The translations under genes were made by a program, and so were the position numbers. Below the pieces are notes generated by a model. It saw nothing but the letters and a program-made list of their open reading frames with translations, made no database searches and had not been told where the DNA came from. From Methylotenera oryzisoli (lineage in GTDB: Bacteria > Pseudomonadota > Gammaproteobacteria > Burkholderiales > Methylophilaceae), in the NCBI GenBank assembly GCA_945872425.1, contig CAMBZE010000002.1:1-64000 (forward strand): 64,000 bases of DNA. The letters are read 5' to 3'. Shown in pieces: positions 49,295-59,434 of the stretch. Each line of letters opens with the position of its first letter. Position 1 is the first letter of the stretch.

Positions 49295-49424
49295 TTTGCT
49301 GCCTCCTCTTTTTAACTTTCACGATGACTAAGTTTACTTCTGCCTTTTACTGCTTTTCTACTGCTTAACACTTACAACTTTTTAAAAATCTCCCTAACAA
49401 CAAGCTGGCACCGATAAATGTTGA

Positions 49425-50663
49425 TTAAAAGTTACCTTGAAACCAACCTTTCATTCTCTCCAGAATTCTGCCAAATGAGCTTGATCCCAACTGCCCTCTC
49501 AAGTGACGCTCTAATTGCTGTTTTCCCATTAACACCAAGCCAACTCCAGTGGCATAACGTGGATTGCTAACAACTTCTGACAAGCCGCCCACATAACGTG
49601 GCAAACCCAAACGCACCGGCATGTGGAAGATTTCCTCACCCAACTCCACCATGCCGCGCATCATGGCCGAACCGCCGGTAATGACGATGCCCGATGCAAT
49701 CATGTCCTCCATTCCGCTACGGCGCAGCTCTTCGAGTACTAACTCATAAAGTTCAACCACGCGTGGCTCTAACACTTCAGCTAGGGTTTGTACTGATAAT
49801 TGACGTGGTTCACGACCATCCACCCCAGGCACTTCAACCACTTCACGCGGATCAGTCAATTGGCTCAATGCACAGCCATGTTTAATTTTGATGTCTTCTG
49901 CTGATTGCGTAGGTGTACGAAATGCCACCGCCACATCGTTAGTCATTTGGTCGCCTGCAATCGGCACCACTGCGGTATGACGTATCGCACCTTGCTTGAA
50001 CACGGCAATATCAGTAGTACCGCCGCCAATATCTACCAGGCAAACGCCCAGATCTTTTTCATCTTCGGTCAACACAGCCAAGCTTGAAGCCAACGGTTGC
50101 AATATCAAATCACTCACTTCAATACCGCAACGCTTGATGCACTTCACAATATTTTGTGCAGCCGCCACGGCGCCAGTCACGGTATGTACTTTTACTTCCA
50201 GTCGCATGCCGCTCATTCCCAATGGCTCGCGCACACCCTCCTGGCCATCAATAATAAATTCCTGCGTTAAAATGTGTAGAATTTGCTGATCCGCCGGCAG
50301 GGCGATAGCTCGTGCCGTTTCAATCACACGATCTATGTCCATTTGTGACACTTCATCCTCTTTGATTTTCACCATGCCATGAGAGTTAAGGCTCTTAATA
50401 TGGCCGCCAGAAATGCCGGTGTAAATATTGTTGATTTTGCAATCCGCCATCAGTTCAGCCTCTTCCAACGCGCGCTGAATCGATTGCATAGTAGATTCGA
50501 TATTCACCACCATACCTCTCTTCAGACCACGTGAAATGTGCTGCCCCAAGCCAATCACTTTGAGTGTACCTTCCGGTTGTAACTCAGCGACGATAACCAC
50601 AATTTTTGATGTGCCTATATCCAAACCCACAATTAAATTTTCATCTTCTTTGATTTTGCTCAT
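49425..50663 (-). CDS. ftsA: Cell division protein FtsA
   Basis: A 412-residue actin-like ATPase that tethers FtsZ to the membrane. Phosphate 1 motif IVGLDIGTSKIVVIVAE near residue 11, DIGGGTTDIAVF near 211 and GIVITGGSAMMRG near 341. The C-terminus RILERMKGWFQGNF is the amphipathic membrane-targeting helix. Start is supported by GGAAGGG before the ATG; 19 bases from ftsQ. Confidence 0.98.
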   Translation of the reverse strand: MSKIKEDENLIVGLDIGTSKIVVIVAELQPEGTLKVIGLGQHISRGLKRGMVVNIESTMQSIQRALEEAELMADCKINNIYTGISGGHIKSLNSHGMVKIKEDEVSQMDIDRVIETARAIALPADQQILHILTQEFIIDGQEGVREPLGMSGMRLEVKVHTVTGAVAAAQNIVKCIKRCGIEVSDLILQPLASSLAVLTEDEKDLGVCLVDIGGGTTDIAVFKQGAIRHTAVVPIAGDQMTNDVAVAFRTPTQSAEDIKIKHGCALSQLTDPREVVEVPGVDGREPRQLSVQTLAEVLEPRVVELYELVLEELRRSGMEDMIASGIVITGGSAMMRGMVELGEEIFHMPVRLGLPRYVGGLSEVVSNPRYATGVGLVLMGKQQLERHLRGQLGSSSFGRILERMKGWFQGNF

Positions 50664-50682
50664 CGTTTATCCCTTCCGTGAA

Positions 50683-51489
50683 TTAAGTCACGGTTTTTGT
50701 TTGTTTTCTTACAATTTCGTTTAACTTGGTGCTTTTAAAATCAATATCATCTGGCACTGCTTTAATTTGCTCAGCATCGTTAGATTTAATCGCCTCTGTA
50801 GGTTTACGCACGGCAAATCCATTGGGATAACGTAAATCTGCGTAGATAATTCTTTTGTTTAGTCTGACAATAGTTCTGCTGTAAACCGTAGTAAATTTTG
50901 CTAATCTAGGCTGCATTTCTGTTCTGCCCAACTCAACCACCATGCCATTTGTAGTGATTATTTGCCACGCGCGACGTGGTGTAAGCGTCAGCACAGCAAT
51001 TTCCAAGTCCGCCGTTTTTAGTACTTCATTAAACTCATTGTATTGAGATGCCACTTCTATCACACCGTCATCCGGGCCATAAAAAATCGGCAAATCACTG
51101 CCTAATGCCGCATGAAATAATTCTCCGTGCGTGTTCACCAAAGCAGCATTGCTCCACCGCGCCATCGCCTGATGCTCTTCTACCATCACCTCCAACTTAT
51201 CTGGCCAGCGGCGACGTACGCTTACATTGCGTGCCCAAGGCAGCTTTTCAAAAGCATCACGTGCCTTGATTAAATCCAAAGTGAAAAAATTACCTTTCAA
51301 ATGCTTGGCCACAATCAACTTCACCTGCTCACGACTCACATGACTCAACTGTCCATCCACCTTAACTTCCCGCAACGGAAAAATAGGCATATGCACTACC
51401 GCGTACAACGCTGCGTATAGCATTGCTACTACACTCAATGCGAACAGCAGGTTAGCTATCCAGTTCAGCAGTGTCGGTTTATCCCACAT
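50683..51489 (-). CDS. ftsQ: Cell division protein FtsQ
   Basis: A 268-residue bitopic division protein. One transmembrane helix (about 8-33, [22 protein letters not shown]), then a POTRA domain ([20 protein letters not shown], about 40-110), then the FtsQ beta domain. It recruits FtsB/FtsL and later proteins. The track start at 51525 is too far upstream: ATG at 51489 has GGAG 7 bases before it and overlaps ddl by 11 bases, and gives [10 protein letters not shown], typical of betaproteobacteria. Confidence 0.94.
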   Translation of the reverse strand: MWDKPTLLNWIANLLFALSVVAMLYAALYAVVHMPIFPLREVKVDGQLSHVSREQVKLIVAKHLKGNFFTLDLIKARDAFEKLPWARNVSVRRRWPDKLEVMVEEHQAMARWSNAALVNTHGELFHAALGSDLPIFYGPDDGVIEVASQYNEFNEVLKTADLEIAVLTLTPRRAWQIITTNGMVVELGRTEMQPRLAKFTTVYSRTIVRLNKRIIYADLRYPNGFAVRKPTEAIKSNDAEQIKAVPDDIDFKSTKLNEIVRKQTKTVT

Positions 51490-52387
51490 CGGCCAACTCC
51501 AAGATCTGCACTGCCAATTCATCAAAGCTGATACCGGCAGCTTTTGCCGCCATCGGCACGAGGCTATGGTCAGTCATGCCGGGGCTAGTATTAATTTCCA
51601 AAAAGTAATGATTGCCCGCAGCATCCATCAAAAAGTCCACGCGTCCCCAACCTCTACAGCCAATGGTACTGAACGCCTGCAATGCTTCCTGCTGAATTTG
51701 CGCTTCTTTTTCAGCAGTCAAGCCACATGGGCATAAATACTCGGTATCGTCGCGCAGGTATTTGGCCTCGAAATCGTAAAATTCATTTTTCGGCACGATA
51801 CGCACAATCGGCAGCGCCTTATTACCTAAAATACCGACGGTATATTCACCGCCGCCCACAAACTGCTCTGCGATGACCAACGGATCTGATTCGGCAGCAA
51901 GTTCATAAGCCGCTTTTAAGCCGCCTGCTTGTTTTACTTTGCTGATACCAATGCTTGAACCCTCATTGGCAGGTTTTACAAACAATGGCAACCCGAGTTT
52001 TTGTTCAATGGCAGTAAAATCAGAATCTGCTTTTACTAACTCAAACGCTGGAGTGCTAATACCAGCTGCCGACCAAATCATCTTGGTACGCCATTTATCC
52101 ATGCCAATCGCCGATGCCATCACACCGCTACCAGTGTAGGGAATACCCAGCAGCTCCAGCGCGCCTTGCATCGCACCATCTTCACCAAAGCGTCCGTGCA
52201 GAGAAATCATCGCTATATCAAAATTTTCCAAATCATGCAGTGGACGTGCGGCAGGATCGAAGGCATACGCATCAATACCTTGTCTCAGTAAGGCAGCCAG
52301 CACAGCTGAACCGCTTTTGATCGAAATTTCACGCTCGGCTGATTTACCGCCAAACAACACCGCTACTCTGCCAAAATCTCGCATCAT
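51479..52387 (-). CDS. ddlB: D-alanine--D-alanine ligase
   Basis: A 302-residue ATP-grasp ligase making D-Ala-D-Ala for MurF. N-terminal [19 protein letters not shown] (near residue 8), [16 protein letters not shown] near 130, and the metal-binding [15 protein letters not shown] near 266. GGAGG lies 7 bases before the first ATG; a second ATG follows immediately. Overlaps murB by 4 bases and ftsQ by 11. Confidence 0.97.
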   Translation of the reverse strand: MMRDFGRVAVLFGGKSAEREISIKSGSAVLAALLRQGIDAYAFDPAARPLHDLENFDIAMISLHGRFGEDGAMQGALELLGIPYTGSGVMASAIGMDKWRTKMIWSAAGISTPAFELVKADSDFTAIEQKLGLPLFVKPANEGSSIGISKVKQAGGLKAAYELAAESDPLVIAEQFVGGGEYTVGILGNKALPIVRIVPKNEFYDFEAKYLRDDTEYLCPCGLTAEKEAQIQQEALQAFSTIGCRGWGRVDFLMDAAGNHYFLEINTSPGMTDHSLVPMAAKAAGISFDELAVQILELADVG

Positions 52388-53289
52388 TGCCTTACCTCCA
52401 GCGTCCCTAATGAAAGCTCTCCCAACATCTTAATCTCTTGCTGTAACGCCACGCCTTGCTTTGCCAGCACCGTGTCGCGTATATGCTTGATTAACAACTC
52501 AATATCCAGCGCAGTGGCGCCACCTACATTCACAATGAAATTGGCATGTTTTTCTGAAACTTGCGCACCGCCAATGATGTATCCTTTCAAGCCGCTTGCC
52601 TCTATCAATCGTGCCGCATAATCACCTGTTGGATTCCTAAAAGTAGAACCAGCACTCGGTAAATTCAGCGGTTGAGCATTCAGGCGCTTTGCTAACAATT
52701 CTTTAATTTTTCGCGCAGACTCATGAGCATCCCCATCAGCCAAACCAAGCCAAGCGGCAACAAACCACTCATCAGCTACCGGCTTATCAATATGCCGATA
52801 ACTCGGAACAAACTCTCCTGCATCGCGCGTATTTAACTCACCCTGTCTATTAATGGTGGTCACGCGCCTCACTACATTCCAGGTTTCACTACCGTAGCAA
52901 CCTGCGTTCATGGCAAGTGCGCCACCTAACGTACCCGGAATTCCCGCAAAAAACTCCGCACCAAACAAAGCCTCTTTGGCGCAGAATTTTGCCAATTTCG
53001 CACAGGTCACGCCGGCCTCGGCATAGACAAGACCCCCGTCCATTTTCAGCTCTGTGAGTACGTTATGTATCAACACTACCGTGCCACGCACACCACCATC
53101 ACGTACCAGCAAATTTGAACCCAGACCGACAAAGTAAATCGGTTGTGTTGCGTCCAGGCTTTTCAAAAACGCACGCAAATCATCCAGCCCCGCTGGGATA
53201 TAAAACTGATCTGCACGACCGCCCACACGCCAACTGGTATAGCGTGCCATGGGTTCGTTCAAAAGCAATTTTCCCGTGTGTTGGGTCAT
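52384..53289 (-). CDS. murB: UDP-N-acetylenolpyruvoylglucosamine reductase
   Basis: A 301-residue FAD enzyme reducing enolpyruvyl-UDP-GlcNAc to UDP-MurNAc. The FAD-binding segments are [16 protein letters not shown] near residue 17, [13 protein letters not shown] near 55 and [20 protein letters not shown] near 118. Length and the [19 protein letters not shown] segment (near 208) indicate a type II-like short MurB. Overlaps murC and ddl by 4 bases each. Confidence 0.96.
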   Translation of the reverse strand: MTQHTGKLLLNEPMARYTSWRVGGRADQFYIPAGLDDLRAFLKSLDATQPIYFVGLGSNLLVRDGGVRGTVVLIHNVLTELKMDGGLVYAEAGVTCAKLAKFCAKEALFGAEFFAGIPGTLGGALAMNAGCYGSETWNVVRRVTTINRQGELNTRDAGEFVPSYRHIDKPVADEWFVAAWLGLADGDAHESARKIKELLAKRLNAQPLNLPSAGSTFRNPTGDYAARLIEASGLKGYIIGGAQVSEKHANFIVNVGGATALDIELLIKHIRDTVLAKQGVALQQEIKMLGELSLGTLEVRQ

Positions 53290-54698
53290 GCTGTCGCCAA
53301 TCCTTTCGTTTTTGCTGCCACTTGCCCAATTGAGCCTGCCCCCATCACAATCACCACATCATCAACACGCACCACATCTAAAATCGCCCGTGGCATTTCA
53401 TCGGTTGTTGCTACAAACAAAGGCTCCACCTTGCCTGCCACACGAATAGCACGAATAAGCGAACGCGTGTCTGCTGCCACAATGGGCACTTCACCTGCGG
53501 AATACACTTCCGTCAGCAACACGACATCTGCACCTGATAGCACTTTTACAAAATCTTCAAAACAATCTCGTGTACGCGTATAACGATGCGGCTGGAATGC
53601 CATGACCAAGCGCCGACCTGGAAAAGCTCCGCGAGCGGCCGCAATAACCGCCTGCATTTCTACCGGATGGTGCCCGTAATCATCAATCAGTGTGAACGTG
53701 CCACTTGCATTGCCGCTGCGAACCACCACCGGAATTTCACCATAGCGTTCAAAACGTCTGCCTACGCCTCTAAACTCTTTCAAAGCCTTGATGATTGACG
53801 CATCAGGCACATTCAACTCACTAGCAATAGCAATCGCCGCCAAAGCATTAAGCACGTAATGATTACCCGGCAAGTTCAATGTCACATCAAATTCAGTCGT
53901 CACGCCGTTAATCCGCTGTACGGTAAAGTGCATTTTTCCGCCGTCAGCACGCACATTTTTAGCTCTTACACGCGCATCTTCACTCAAGCCGTATGTCATC
54001 ACCGGCTTGGTCACTCGCGGTAATATCTCGCGGATATTGGCATCATCAATGCACACCACGGCCATACCCCAAAACGGCAATTGTTGTAAAAATTCTACAA
54101 ACGCACTTTTAAGCTTTTCAAAGCTATGCTCATAAGTGTCCATGTGGTCTTGGTCAATATTGGTGACCACCGCCATCACCGGGGTTAAATGCAGAAATGA
54201 GGCATCGGACTCATCAGCTTCTGCCACGATGTATTCACCGCTACCAAGTTTGGCATTGGCATTTGCCGCCTCCAGTTTTCCACCAATGACAAACGTAGGA
54301 TCCATTCCCGCTTCAGCCAAAATACTGGCGATTAAGCTCGTGGTTGTAGTTTTTCCGTGCGTACCGGCAACTGCAATCCCCTGTCTAAAACGCATCAGCT
54401 CCGCCAGCATGATGGCGCGTGGCACCACGGGAATGTTTTTAGCGCGCGCTGCTTTTACTTCCGGGTTTTCTTCATTCACAGCTGAAGACACCACCACCAC
54501 ATCCGCGTCTTTCACATTTTCTGCTGCGTGCCCCTGATACACGGTTGCACCAAATGCTGTCAGGCGCTTTGTCGTAGCGTTAGCCGTCAAGTCTGACCCA
54601 CTGACATTAAAGTCCAGGTTTATTAACACTTCAGCAATGCCGCTCATACCGGAGCCACCAATGCCAACAAAATGCACATTTTTTACTTTGTGTTTCAT
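53286..54698 (-). CDS. murC: UDP-N-acetylmuramate--L-alanine ligase
   Basis: A 470-residue Mur ligase adding L-Ala to UDP-MurNAc. Rossmann start [18 protein letters not shown] (about 8-25), ATP-binding [17 protein letters not shown] near 114, and [10 protein letters not shown] near 344, typical of MurC. Overlaps murG and murB by 4 bases. Confidence 0.97.
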   Translation of the reverse strand: MKHKVKNVHFVGIGGSGMSGIAEVLINLDFNVSGSDLTANATTKRLTAFGATVYQGHAAENVKDADVVVVSSAVNEENPEVKAARAKNIPVVPRAIMLAELMRFRQGIAVAGTHGKTTTTSLIASILAEAGMDPTFVIGGKLEAANANAKLGSGEYIVAEADESDASFLHLTPVMAVVTNIDQDHMDTYEHSFEKLKSAFVEFLQQLPFWGMAVVCIDDANIREILPRVTKPVMTYGLSEDARVRAKNVRADGGKMHFTVQRINGVTTEFDVTLNLPGNHYVLNALAAIAIASELNVPDASIIKALKEFRGVGRRFERYGEIPVVVRSGNASGTFTLIDDYGHHPVEMQAVIAAARGAFPGRRLVMAFQPHRYTRTRDCFEDFVKVLSGADVVLLTEVYSAGEVPIVAADTRSLIRAIRVAGKVEPLFVATTDEMPRAILDVVRVDDVVIVMGAGSIGQVAAKTKGLATA

Positions 54699-55759
54699 CT
54701 AGCCACCTCCATACAAATGGCAGCGACATCCGCTGTCGCCTCTGGTTTACCCAAAGCGCGTGCGCGTTTCGCCATTTGCAGACATTGTTCACGGCTTAGT
54801 TCACCTAAAATCTTTGCCAATTTCTCTACACTCAATTCTTTTTGCTGTATCACTATGGCCGCACCCGCCTCAGCCAAATAAGCAGCATTGCTCGTTTGAT
54901 GGTCATCCACCGCAAATGGAAACGGCACCAGCAGCGAAGCTAATCCCACTGCAGAAACTTCAGCAACCGTGAGTGCGCCTGAACGGCAAATCACGAAGTC
55001 TGCCCAGGCATACATGCCCGCCATATCATCGATAAAAGCGCGCGCATCAACCATTACGCCTGCTTTTTCATAATTCATTTTCAAGGCATCAATATGCTTC
55101 ACACCCGCCTGATGCACCACTTGTGGGCGTTTATCAGTGGCCAACAACGCTAATGCCTTCGGAATTACCTCGTTAAGCCCCTGAGCTCCTAAACTGCCAC
55201 CAACCACCAACAAACGTAATGCACCTTCACGGCCGGCAAAACGCTGCTCAGGTGCAACAAGCGTTGCAATATCAGCCCGCACCGGATTACCCACCAATGC
55301 TGCACGCTGACCAAAAGCCGCAGGAAAAGCTGCCAATACTCGTGTCGCGAACTTGGCTAATACTTTGTTAGTTAAGCCAGCTACAGAATTTTGCTCATGT
55401 ATCACCAATGGCTTACCTAGCACTTTCGCCATCAACCCGCCCGGGAAAGCCGCAAAACCACCCATCCCCAGCACCACATTTGGTTGATACTGTTTTAACG
55501 CTTTCACGCTTTGGCTAAACGCCTTAACCAATTTTACCGGTAGCAACACCCAGCCCAACAAACCTTTACCGCGCACACCTTGCATGGTGATTGTGGCTTT
55601 GCTGTAACCTTTACCTTCTATCAGGCGGTTTTCCATACCCGCTTGTGTGCATAACCAGACAATGTTCCAACCTTGCGCCATTAGATGGTCAGCCACCGCC
55701 ATCGCCGGGTAAACATGACCGCCGGTGCCGCCCGCCATTACCAAAAGTGTTTTGCTCAT
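54695..55759 (-). CDS. murG: Lipid II synthase MurG (UDP-GlcNAc transferase)
   Basis: A 354-residue GT-B glycosyltransferase at the inner membrane adding GlcNAc to lipid I. Glycine-rich loops [12 protein letters not shown] (residues 8-19) and [11 protein letters not shown] near 95, and the donor-site [14 protein letters not shown] near 185. Lies between ftsW and murC with 4-base overlaps. Confidence 0.97.
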   Translation of the reverse strand: MSKTLLVMAGGTGGHVYPAMAVADHLMAQGWNIVWLCTQAGMENRLIEGKGYSKATITMQGVRGKGLLGWVLLPVKLVKAFSQSVKALKQYQPNVVLGMGGFAAFPGGLMAKVLGKPLVIHEQNSVAGLTNKVLAKFATRVLAAFPAAFGQRAALVGNPVRADIATLVAPEQRFAGREGALRLLVVGGSLGAQGLNEVIPKALALLATDKRPQVVHQAGVKHIDALKMNYEKAGVMVDARAFIDDMAGMYAWADFVICRSGALTVAEVSAVGLASLLVPFPFAVDDHQTSNAAYLAEAGAAIVIQQKELSVEKLAKILGELSREQCLQMAKRARALGKPEATADVAAICMEVAR

Positions 55760-56919
55760 GTTGGTAATCCCTTCTGCAATCTTTTATTCTCAAAGTCGAT
55801 ACGCAGCAATATCGCCATCGCAATACAATTTGCCAAAATGCCGCTGCCACCAAATGAAAGCAAAGGCAAGGTCAGACCTTTAGTCGGCAGCAAGCCCATA
55901 TTCACCCCCATGTTGATAATGCCCTGCACCCCTATCCATACACCAAGGCCTTGTGCCAACAAAGCACCAAAATAACGTTCGTTGGCGATGGCTTCTTTGG
56001 CTATGCCAAAGGCACGGATAACAATCCACGCGAATAATCCAACCACGGCAGCCACACCCACAAATCCGAGCTCTTCTGCAATCACTGCCAATAAAAAGTC
56101 CGTATGTGCTTCCGGCAAATACAGTAATTTTTCTACGCTTGCGCCTAGACCAACACCAAACCACTCGCCACGTCCAAACGCAATGAGCGCATGTGAAAGC
56201 TGATAGCCCTTACCAAACGGATCAGCCCAGGGGTCCATAAAACCAACAACACGCTCCAGTCGGTAAGGTGAACTCCAAATCAAAAACATAAAGCCCAAGA
56301 CCAATAACACGATGAGGCCAATAAATATGCGCACATTGATGCCACCCAACCAAAGGATGGAAATCGAAATCGTGGCAATCACAGCAAATGCGCCAAAGTC
56401 CGGCTCACGTAGCAACAAGCCACCTACGAGCAGCATCACCATCAGCATTGGCATGAAACCCTTGGTAAAACTATCCATCACTGCGGCCTTGCGCACGGTG
56501 TAATCGGCCACGTACATCGCCGCAAACAGCTTCATCAACTCTGAAGGCTGCAAGTTAATGACAAACAAAGACAGCCAACGGCGACTACCGCCGACCACAC
56601 GCCCAATACCCGGAATCAGCACCAACACCAGCAACGCCAAGCCCAGTAAGAATAAATACGGTGCCATCTTTTGCCACCAAGCCACCGGGATATTAAATGC
56701 CACGAAAGCCGCACTCAAACTGATGATCAAGAATATCGCCTGGCGCACTAGGTAATAGCTACTGTTGTGACCTACTACCTTGTCAGCTTCGGCGATGGCA
56801 ATCGAAGCTGAATACACCATCACTAAACCGATGCCCAATAAAATCAGGGTGACCCAAAGCAAACTTTGATCGTAGCTGGGTGAGTTAATGCGCTCGCGGT
56901 TGAATATAGTCGTGATCAT
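55756..56919 (-). CDS. ftsW: Septal peptidoglycan glycosyltransferase FtsW
   Basis: A 387-residue SEDS-family polytopic membrane protein with about ten predicted helices; it polymerises lipid II at the septum with FtsI. SEDS segments [16 protein letters not shown] near 127, the [20 protein letters not shown] region near 239 and [19 protein letters not shown] at the C-terminus. Overlaps murD and murG by 4 bases. Confidence 0.96.
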   Translation of the reverse strand: MITTIFNRERINSPSYDQSLLWVTLILLGIGLVMVYSASIAIAEADKVVGHNSSYYLVRQAIFLIISLSAAFVAFNIPVAWWQKMAPYLFLLGLALLVLVLIPGIGRVVGGSRRWLSLFVINLQPSELMKLFAAMYVADYTVRKAAVMDSFTKGFMPMLMVMLLVGGLLLREPDFGAFAVIATISISILWLGGINVRIFIGLIVLLVLGFMFLIWSSPYRLERVVGFMDPWADPFGKGYQLSHALIAFGRGEWFGVGLGASVEKLLYLPEAHTDFLLAVIAEELGFVGVAAVVGLFAWIVIRAFGIAKEAIANERYFGALLAQGLGVWIGVQGIINMGVNMGLLPTKGLTLPLLSFGGSGILANCIAMAILLRIDFENKRLQKGLPT

Positions 56920-58274
56920 GCAGGCAGCTCCTTCAAGCGTTTCACGGTACTCACAAATACTTCCGCACGCTGCACATAATTTTTGAACATATCAAAGCTG
57001 GCGCAGGCTGGGGATAACAAAACTGCATCGCCCACTTGTGCCAGCTTTTTGGCGATATTGACCGCCTCGGGTAAATCTACAGCGCGATACAAAGGCACGT
57101 CTGTGTGCAGCAATTCTGCTTCAATCAATGCTGCATCGCGCCCGATCAGTACCACTGCGCGTGCGTTTTCACTGACGGCCTCTTTAAGCGGTGAAAAATC
57201 CTGTCCCTTGCCATCACCGCCCGCAATCAACACTACTTTTTGGGGCAATCCTGAGAGGGCCGCGCAAGTCGCGCCGACATTAGTGCCTTTAGAGTCATCG
57301 TAATAATCAACGTCATGGATGTTGGCAACCCACTCCACACGATGTGGCAAGCCCTTAAAGTTGTACAATGCCTGCATGATCGGTGCATAATCCATGCCTA
57401 TACTGCGGCATAGCGCAATGGCCGCCAAAGCATTGGCTACATTATGCAAACCTGCAATCTTCAGATCCTGCACATTCATCAAATCATGCTCACCACAAGC
57501 AAGCCAGGTTTCGCCTTGTGCCTGCCTCAAACCATAACCATGCTCATCTTCGGGGGCATCGAGACCAAAAGTCACCTGCGCCAGTTTCGAGCGCGCCATC
57601 ATCATGCTCCACGCGTCATCGCGATTAAGCACTTGTAATTTTGCGTTGTAGAAAATGCGCGCTTTTGCAATCGCATATGCTTGCATGCTGTCATATCTAT
57701 CCATATGATCTTCAGAGAGATTCAGCATGGTTGCCGCATCCACCTGCAAATTACCGGTGGCTTCCAATTGAAAACTTGATAGTTCCAGCACATAAACATC
57801 TGGCGTTTCCATACTCAATGCATCCAGCACCGGCAACCCGATATTGCCCGCGACGATTGTTTTTAACCCGGCAGCCTTGCACATTTCACCGACCAAAGTC
57901 GTGACTGTGGTTTTACCATTTGCGCCTGTAATAGCGATGACCTTAGCGCCACTTGGGCGATATTGTGCAAACAGCTCTACATCACCCACCACTTCAACGC
58001 CACGCTTGATTACAGACTGAATCTCAGGCTCACTCAACGCCACACCCGGACTTGCAACCACCAAATCAATACCTTTGAATATTTCAGCAGTAAATGCACC
58101 ACTAACAATACGCACCTCAGGCAACTCAGTTTTTAATACCTCAATCCCTGGCGGATGATCGCGTGTATCAGCAACAGACAAGCGAGCGCCTTGGCGATTT
58201 AGCCAACGCAAGGCAGACAGGCCGGTATCTCCCAGCCCCAGCACCAATACTTGTTTGTTCTTAAGTTCTATCAT
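56916..58274 (-). CDS. murD: UDP-N-acetylmuramoylalanine--D-glutamate ligase
   Basis: A 452-residue Mur ligase adding D-Glu. N-terminal [20 protein letters not shown]-binding [18 protein letters not shown] near residue 115, and [14 protein letters not shown] near 323, the MurD signature. Overlaps ftsW by 4 bases; 37 bases from mraY. Confidence 0.97.
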   Translation of the reverse strand: MIELKNKQVLVLGLGDTGLSALRWLNRQGARLSVADTRDHPPGIEVLKTELPEVRIVSGAFTAEIFKGIDLVVASPGVALSEPEIQSVIKRGVEVVGDVELFAQYRPSGAKVIAITGANGKTTVTTLVGEMCKAAGLKTIVAGNIGLPVLDALSMETPDVYVLELSSFQLEATGNLQVDAATMLNLSEDHMDRYDSMQAYAIAKARIFYNAKLQVLNRDDAWSMMMARSKLAQVTFGLDAPEDEHGYGLRQAQGETWLACGEHDLMNVQDLKIAGLHNVANALAAIALCRSIGMDYAPIMQALYNFKGLPHRVEWVANIHDVDYYDDSKGTNVGATCAALSGLPQKVVLIAGGDGKGQDFSPLKEAVSENARAVVLIGRDAALIEAELLHTDVPLYRAVDLPEAVNIAKKLAQVGDAVLLSPACASFDMFKNYVQRAEVFVSTVKRLKELPA

Positions 58275-58311
58275 TATTTATTTCACTATTTTTTAGCTAG
58301 GCTAATTTTCA

Positions 58312-59415
58312 TTACCTGATTTTCAAACTCGCCAAACCAATCAGCACCAGCATCATGCTGACAATCCAGAAACGCACGACCACTTGTGTTTCCTTCCAAC
58401 CCTTTTCTTCATAATGATGATGCAACGGCGCCATCAAAAAAATACGTTGGCCGGTGCCCGTTTTGTACTTGGTGTATTTGAAATAGCTCACTTGAGCTGC
58501 CACAGACAGTGTTTCCATGACAAACACCCCACCCATAATGAACAATACGATTTCCTGACGCACAATCACCGCCACTATTCCCAGCGCAGCACCAAGCGCC
58601 AATGCACCTACGTCGCCCATAAATACTTCTGCTGGATACGCGTTAAACCACAAGAATCCCAATCCGGCACCTACCATCGCGGCACAAAACACCATCAGTT
58701 CACCCGCACCCGGCACATATGGAATAGCCAAATATTTAGCAAAATAAAAGTGCCCAGTCACATAAGCAAAAATCGCCAAGGCACCTGCCACCATCACAGT
58801 TGGCAGAATCGCCAGTCCATCCAGACCATCGGTCAGGTTGACTGCATTGCTGCTACCCACCACCACCAGATAGGTCAGCACAATGAACGCCAAACCACTC
58901 ATTGGAATCATCAGGCTTTTGAAAAATGGGATTAACAAGGTTGTTTCTGCCGGTGTAACCGCTGTTTGCTGCAAAAACACCGCTACGCCAAAACCCACTA
59001 CAGACTGCCAGAAATATTTCTCTTTAGCGGACAAGCCCTTGGGATTGCGATGCACCACCTTGCGCCAATCATCCACCCAGCCAATGACACCAAAACCCAG
59101 CGTGGTAAATAACACCACCCACACAAATCTGTTACTTAAATCCGCCCATAACAAAGTAGAGATCGCAATTGCCACCAATATCAGCGCGCCGCCCATGGTG
59201 GGTGTGCCCGCTTTAATCAAATGTGTTTGCGGACCATCGTCACGCACTGCCTGACCTACTTTGTAATAAGTGAGCTTACGAATCAAGCCCGGGCCGACCA
59301 CAAATGAAATCGTCAAGGCAGTGAGCGTAGCCAGCACAGCACGCAATGTGATGTAGTCAAACACATGAAATCCACGTATATCTTTTGCCAACCATTGCGC
59401 CAATTCGAGTAACAT
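58312..59415 (-). CDS. mraY: Phospho-N-acetylmuramoyl-pentapeptide transferase
   Basis: A 367-residue membrane enzyme with about ten helices that makes lipid I from UDP-MurNAc-pentapeptide and undecaprenyl phosphate. Signatures: [20 protein letters not shown] near residue 62, the Asp-rich [14 protein letters not shown] near 195, [15 protein letters not shown] near 268, and [15 protein letters not shown] near 333. 19 bases from murEF. Confidence 0.97.
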   Translation of the reverse strand: MLLELAQWLAKDIRGFHVFDYITLRAVLATLTALTISFVVGPGLIRKLTYYKVGQAVRDDGPQTHLIKAGTPTMGGALILVAIAISTLLWADLSNRFVWVVLFTTLGFGVIGWVDDWRKVVHRNPKGLSAKEKYFWQSVVGFGVAVFLQQTAVTPAETTLLIPFFKSLMIPMSGLAFIVLTYLVVVGSSNAVNLTDGLDGLAILPTVMVAGALAIFAYVTGHFYFAKYLAIPYVPGAGELMVFCAAMVGAGLGFLWFNAYPAEVFMGDVGALALGAALGIVAVIVRQEIVLFIMGGVFVMETLSVAAQVSYFKYTKYKTGTGQRIFLMAPLHHHYEEKGWKETQVVVRFWIVSMMLVLIGLASLKIR

Positions 59416-59434
59416 TTTTTATCTCCCAATATGC